NCBI GenBank assembly: GCA_949093475.1
Contig: CARXAY010000058.1
Location: forward strand, 1-7,479
From: an uncultured Oscillospiraceae bacterium
Lineage (GTDB): Bacteria > Bacillota > Clostridia > Oscillospirales > Oscillospiraceae
DNA length: 7,479 nt
Reading direction: 5' to 3'
The notes under the pieces were generated by a model. The model made no database searches, was not told where the DNA came from, and saw nothing but the letters and a program-made list of their open reading frames with translations. Position 1 is the first letter of the stretch, and each line of letters begins with the position of its first letter. The position numbers and the translations under genes are program-made. Of this stretch, positions 6,185 to 7,479 are shown one piece after another.

Positions 6185-6913
6185 TCAGTTCTTCCGCTTC
6201 CCCAAAAAGCGCAGGAGGTAGAGGAACAGGTTGATGAAGTCCAGATAGAGGTTCAGCGCGGAGATGATGGACGCCTTGGCCAGCATGGCGTCGTCCCCTT
6301 GGAAGCCGTAGTAGAAGGCCTTGATCTTCTGGGTGTCGTAAGCGGTGTAGAGCATGAAGATGGCGATGCCGGCGAGGCATACGATGCGGTCAAACATAGC
6401 CAGCGCGGGGATGAACATGGACAGCAGGCCGAACACCACAAGGAAGATCAGTCCGCCGAACAGGAGGTTGCGGATGCGGGAGAAGTCCACCTTGGCAAAG
6501 TAGCCCACCGCAGCCATCACGCCGAAGTAAAGGGCCGCCGCGCCAAAGGCAAGCACCATGCTGGAGAGTTCAAAGAGGAAAAAGTAGGTGGAGAACACCA
6601 CGCCGTTGAGCAGCGCGTAGACCAAAAACAGCGCCCGCGCCGCGCCGATGGGCATGGAGTGGAGCTTAGCGGAGAGGACGATCACCACGATTAGCTCCAA
6701 AACGGTGAGGACGATCAAAGCGTACTCGTTGATCGCCAAAATGTAGAGGGGCAGCAGGGTGACGTAGCCCACGATGCTGACGCCGAAGGTGACCAGCAAT
6801 CCGAGGGCCATCCACAAAAAGGCTTGGGCGGTGTAGCGGCTCAAGGTCTCGCCGCTGCGCTCCACCAGCTGAGGTTCGAGCTGGGGCTGGGGGTTCATTT
6901 CATTCTCGTTCAT
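6185..6913 (-). CDS. Bax inhibitor-1 / YccA family membrane protein
   Basis: The 242-residue integral membrane protein has a soluble, Pro/Gln/Glu-rich N-terminus (1-25) and seven predicted hydrophobic helices (about 30-50, 53-61 with 64-82, 93-113, 117-138, 150-170, 175-191 and 216-237). Family signatures are the C-terminal AYDTQKIK (191-198) and LNLYLDFINLFLYLLRFLG (220-238). Bacterial members such as B. subtilis YetJ are pH-sensitive calcium leak channels controlled by an aspartate pair. Asp192 (AYDTQ) and Asp225 (YLDFIN) fit those positions, so the sensor appears intact. AAAGGAG (6928-6922) supports ATG 6913; Met6 is an alternative start with no better site. The gene follows mgtE by 33 nt with no promoter or terminator visible between, so the two are probably cotranscribed. 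The physiological role in Clostridia is not known. Confidence 0.93.
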   Translation of the reverse strand: MNENEMNPQPQLEPQLVERSGETLSRYTAQAFLWMALGLLVTFGVSIVGYVTLLPLYILAINEYALIVLTVLELIVVIVLSAKLHSMPIGAARALFLVYALLNGVVFSTYFFLFELSSMVLAFGAAALYFGVMAAVGYFAKVDFSRIRNLLFGGLIFLVVFGLLSMFIPALAMFDRIVCLAGIAIFMLYTAYDTQKIKAFYYGFQGDDAMLAKASIISALNLYLDFINLFLYLLRFLGKRKN

Positions 6914-6946
6914 GGGAAAAACTCCTTTCCTTCTTTGGACGTTTGC

Positions 6947-7479
6947 TTACAAATTGAGCAAATGGGTCGCCACTGCGAAATAGACCAGCAGAGACAACGC
7001 ATCTACCACCGTAGTGATAAAGGGGGAGGCCATCACGGCGGGGTCGAAGCCCAGCCGCTTGGCCAGCATGGGCAGCGTACAGCCCACCAACTTGGCGATG
7101 ACAATGGTGAGGACGATGGACACCGCCACCACCAAGGCCACCATCGGCCCTTTTTGGTCGATGAAGATGACCTTGGCAAACACCACGACCCCCAGAGTGA
7201 GAGCGCACAGGAGAGACACCCGCAGCTCCTTCCAGATGACCTTGAAGATATCGCGGAACTCTACGTCTCCCAAGGACATGGAACGGATCAGCGTCACGCT
7301 GGCCTGCCCGCCGGCGTTGCCGCCGGTATCCATCAGCATGGGGATAAAGGTGGTCAGCACCACATAAACGCTTAAAGCATCTTCAAAAGAAGCAATGATC
7401 TTCCCCGTAAAGGTTGCCGAAATCATTAAAAACAAAAGCCATGGAATCCTTTTTTTCCAAATTTCAATAACACTTGTTT
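6947..7479 (-). CDS. mgtE: Magnesium transporter MgtE, C-terminal membrane domain (5' end beyond window)
   Basis: The open frame runs unbroken from the right edge to the TAA at 6949-6947, giving the last 176 residues. A TTG at 7435 could be mistaken for a start, but the 14 codons before it (ending KKRIPWL) are in frame and continue the family's first membrane helix, so this is an interior fragment. MgtE is a homodimeric Mg2+ channel with cytoplasmic N and CBS domains, which would lie beyond the window, and a five-helix pore domain. Visible in the pore domain are LMISATFTGKIIASFE, the conserved TGGNAGGQ with the following SVTLIRSMSLGD, and the last-helix motif FDPAVMASPFITTVVDA. The Asp of that DPA segment corresponds to the Mg2+-binding Asp of the T. 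thermophilus pore. It is the first gene of a probable two-gene unit with the Bax inhibitor-1 gene. Confidence 0.95.
   Translation of the reverse strand, partial: TSVIEIWKKRIPWLLFLMISATFTGKIIASFEDALSVYVVLTTFIPMLMDTGGNAGGQASVTLIRSMSLGDVEFRDIFKVIWKELRVSLLCALTLGVVVFAKVIFIDQKGPMVALVVAVSIVLTIVIAKLVGCTLPMLAKRLGFDPAVMASPFITTVVDALSLLVYFAVATHLLNL

Noticed and set aside
4983..6380. Minus-strand open frame of 465 codons opposite ilvD and through the terminator
   Set aside because: It is the complement of a certain ilvD gene, passes through the terminator hairpin and overlaps the Bax inhibitor-1 gene in another frame. The composition is low-complexity antisense.
6947..7435. MgtE fragment read as a complete 162-residue protein starting at TTG 7435
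   Set aside because: The frame continues without a stop to the window edge with typical MgtE sequence, so the gene is cut by the window.

Overview
The window looks like ordinary chromosomal DNA from a GC-rich, Gram-positive anaerobe of the Clostridia, with the Oscillospiraceae (Flavonifractor/Lawsonibacter-like gut bacteria) as my best guess. The signs are strong AGGAGG-type ribosome binding sites, a lipoprotein-type solute-binding protein, EcfT and MgtE membrane proteins of Firmicutes type, GC-rich third codon positions and short intergenic gaps. The assignment rests on recalled protein character, not on a database search. I see no mobile element, CRISPR array, tRNA, rRNA, prophage or clear sign of recent transfer.

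Layout. At the left edge, on the minus strand, is the N-terminal 101 residues of an EcfT-type (CbiQ family) transporter membrane subunit (1-303). A 167-bp divergent intergenic region (304-470) carries two back-to-back sigma-A-type promoters, both with extended -10 elements. To the right, a tightly packed plus-strand cluster runs from 471 to 6128: a LacX-type aldose 1-epimerase, a polar amino acid ABC permease (TTG start), its ATPase (4-nt ATGA overlap), a membrane-anchored alpha/beta hydrolase, a lipoprotein amino-acid-binding protein (cystine-binding-like), and dihydroxy-acid dehydratase IlvD. Gaps inside the cluster are 12-21 nt or overlaps, so it is probably one operon. A strong bidirectional hairpin terminator (6138-6171) closes it.

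Converging from the right on the minus strand are a 242-residue Bax inhibitor-1/YccA family membrane protein (6185-6913) and, 33 nt upstream of it, the C-terminal membrane domain of an MgtE magnesium transporter that runs off the window (6947-7479). These two are probably cotranscribed and share the hairpin terminator.

How the genes work together. The permease, ATPase and binding protein form a complete amino acid importer, and sequence resemblance points to L-cystine as the likeliest ligand. The alpha/beta hydrolase sits between the ATPase and binding-protein genes and is predicted to face the outside, so it could act on a precursor of the transported ligand; this is inference. IlvD (valine, isoleucine and pantothenate synthesis) and the aldose epimerase have no obvious biochemical link to the importer. 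All families here are known. The unusual points are the gene combination and a few regulatory details, not a new system.
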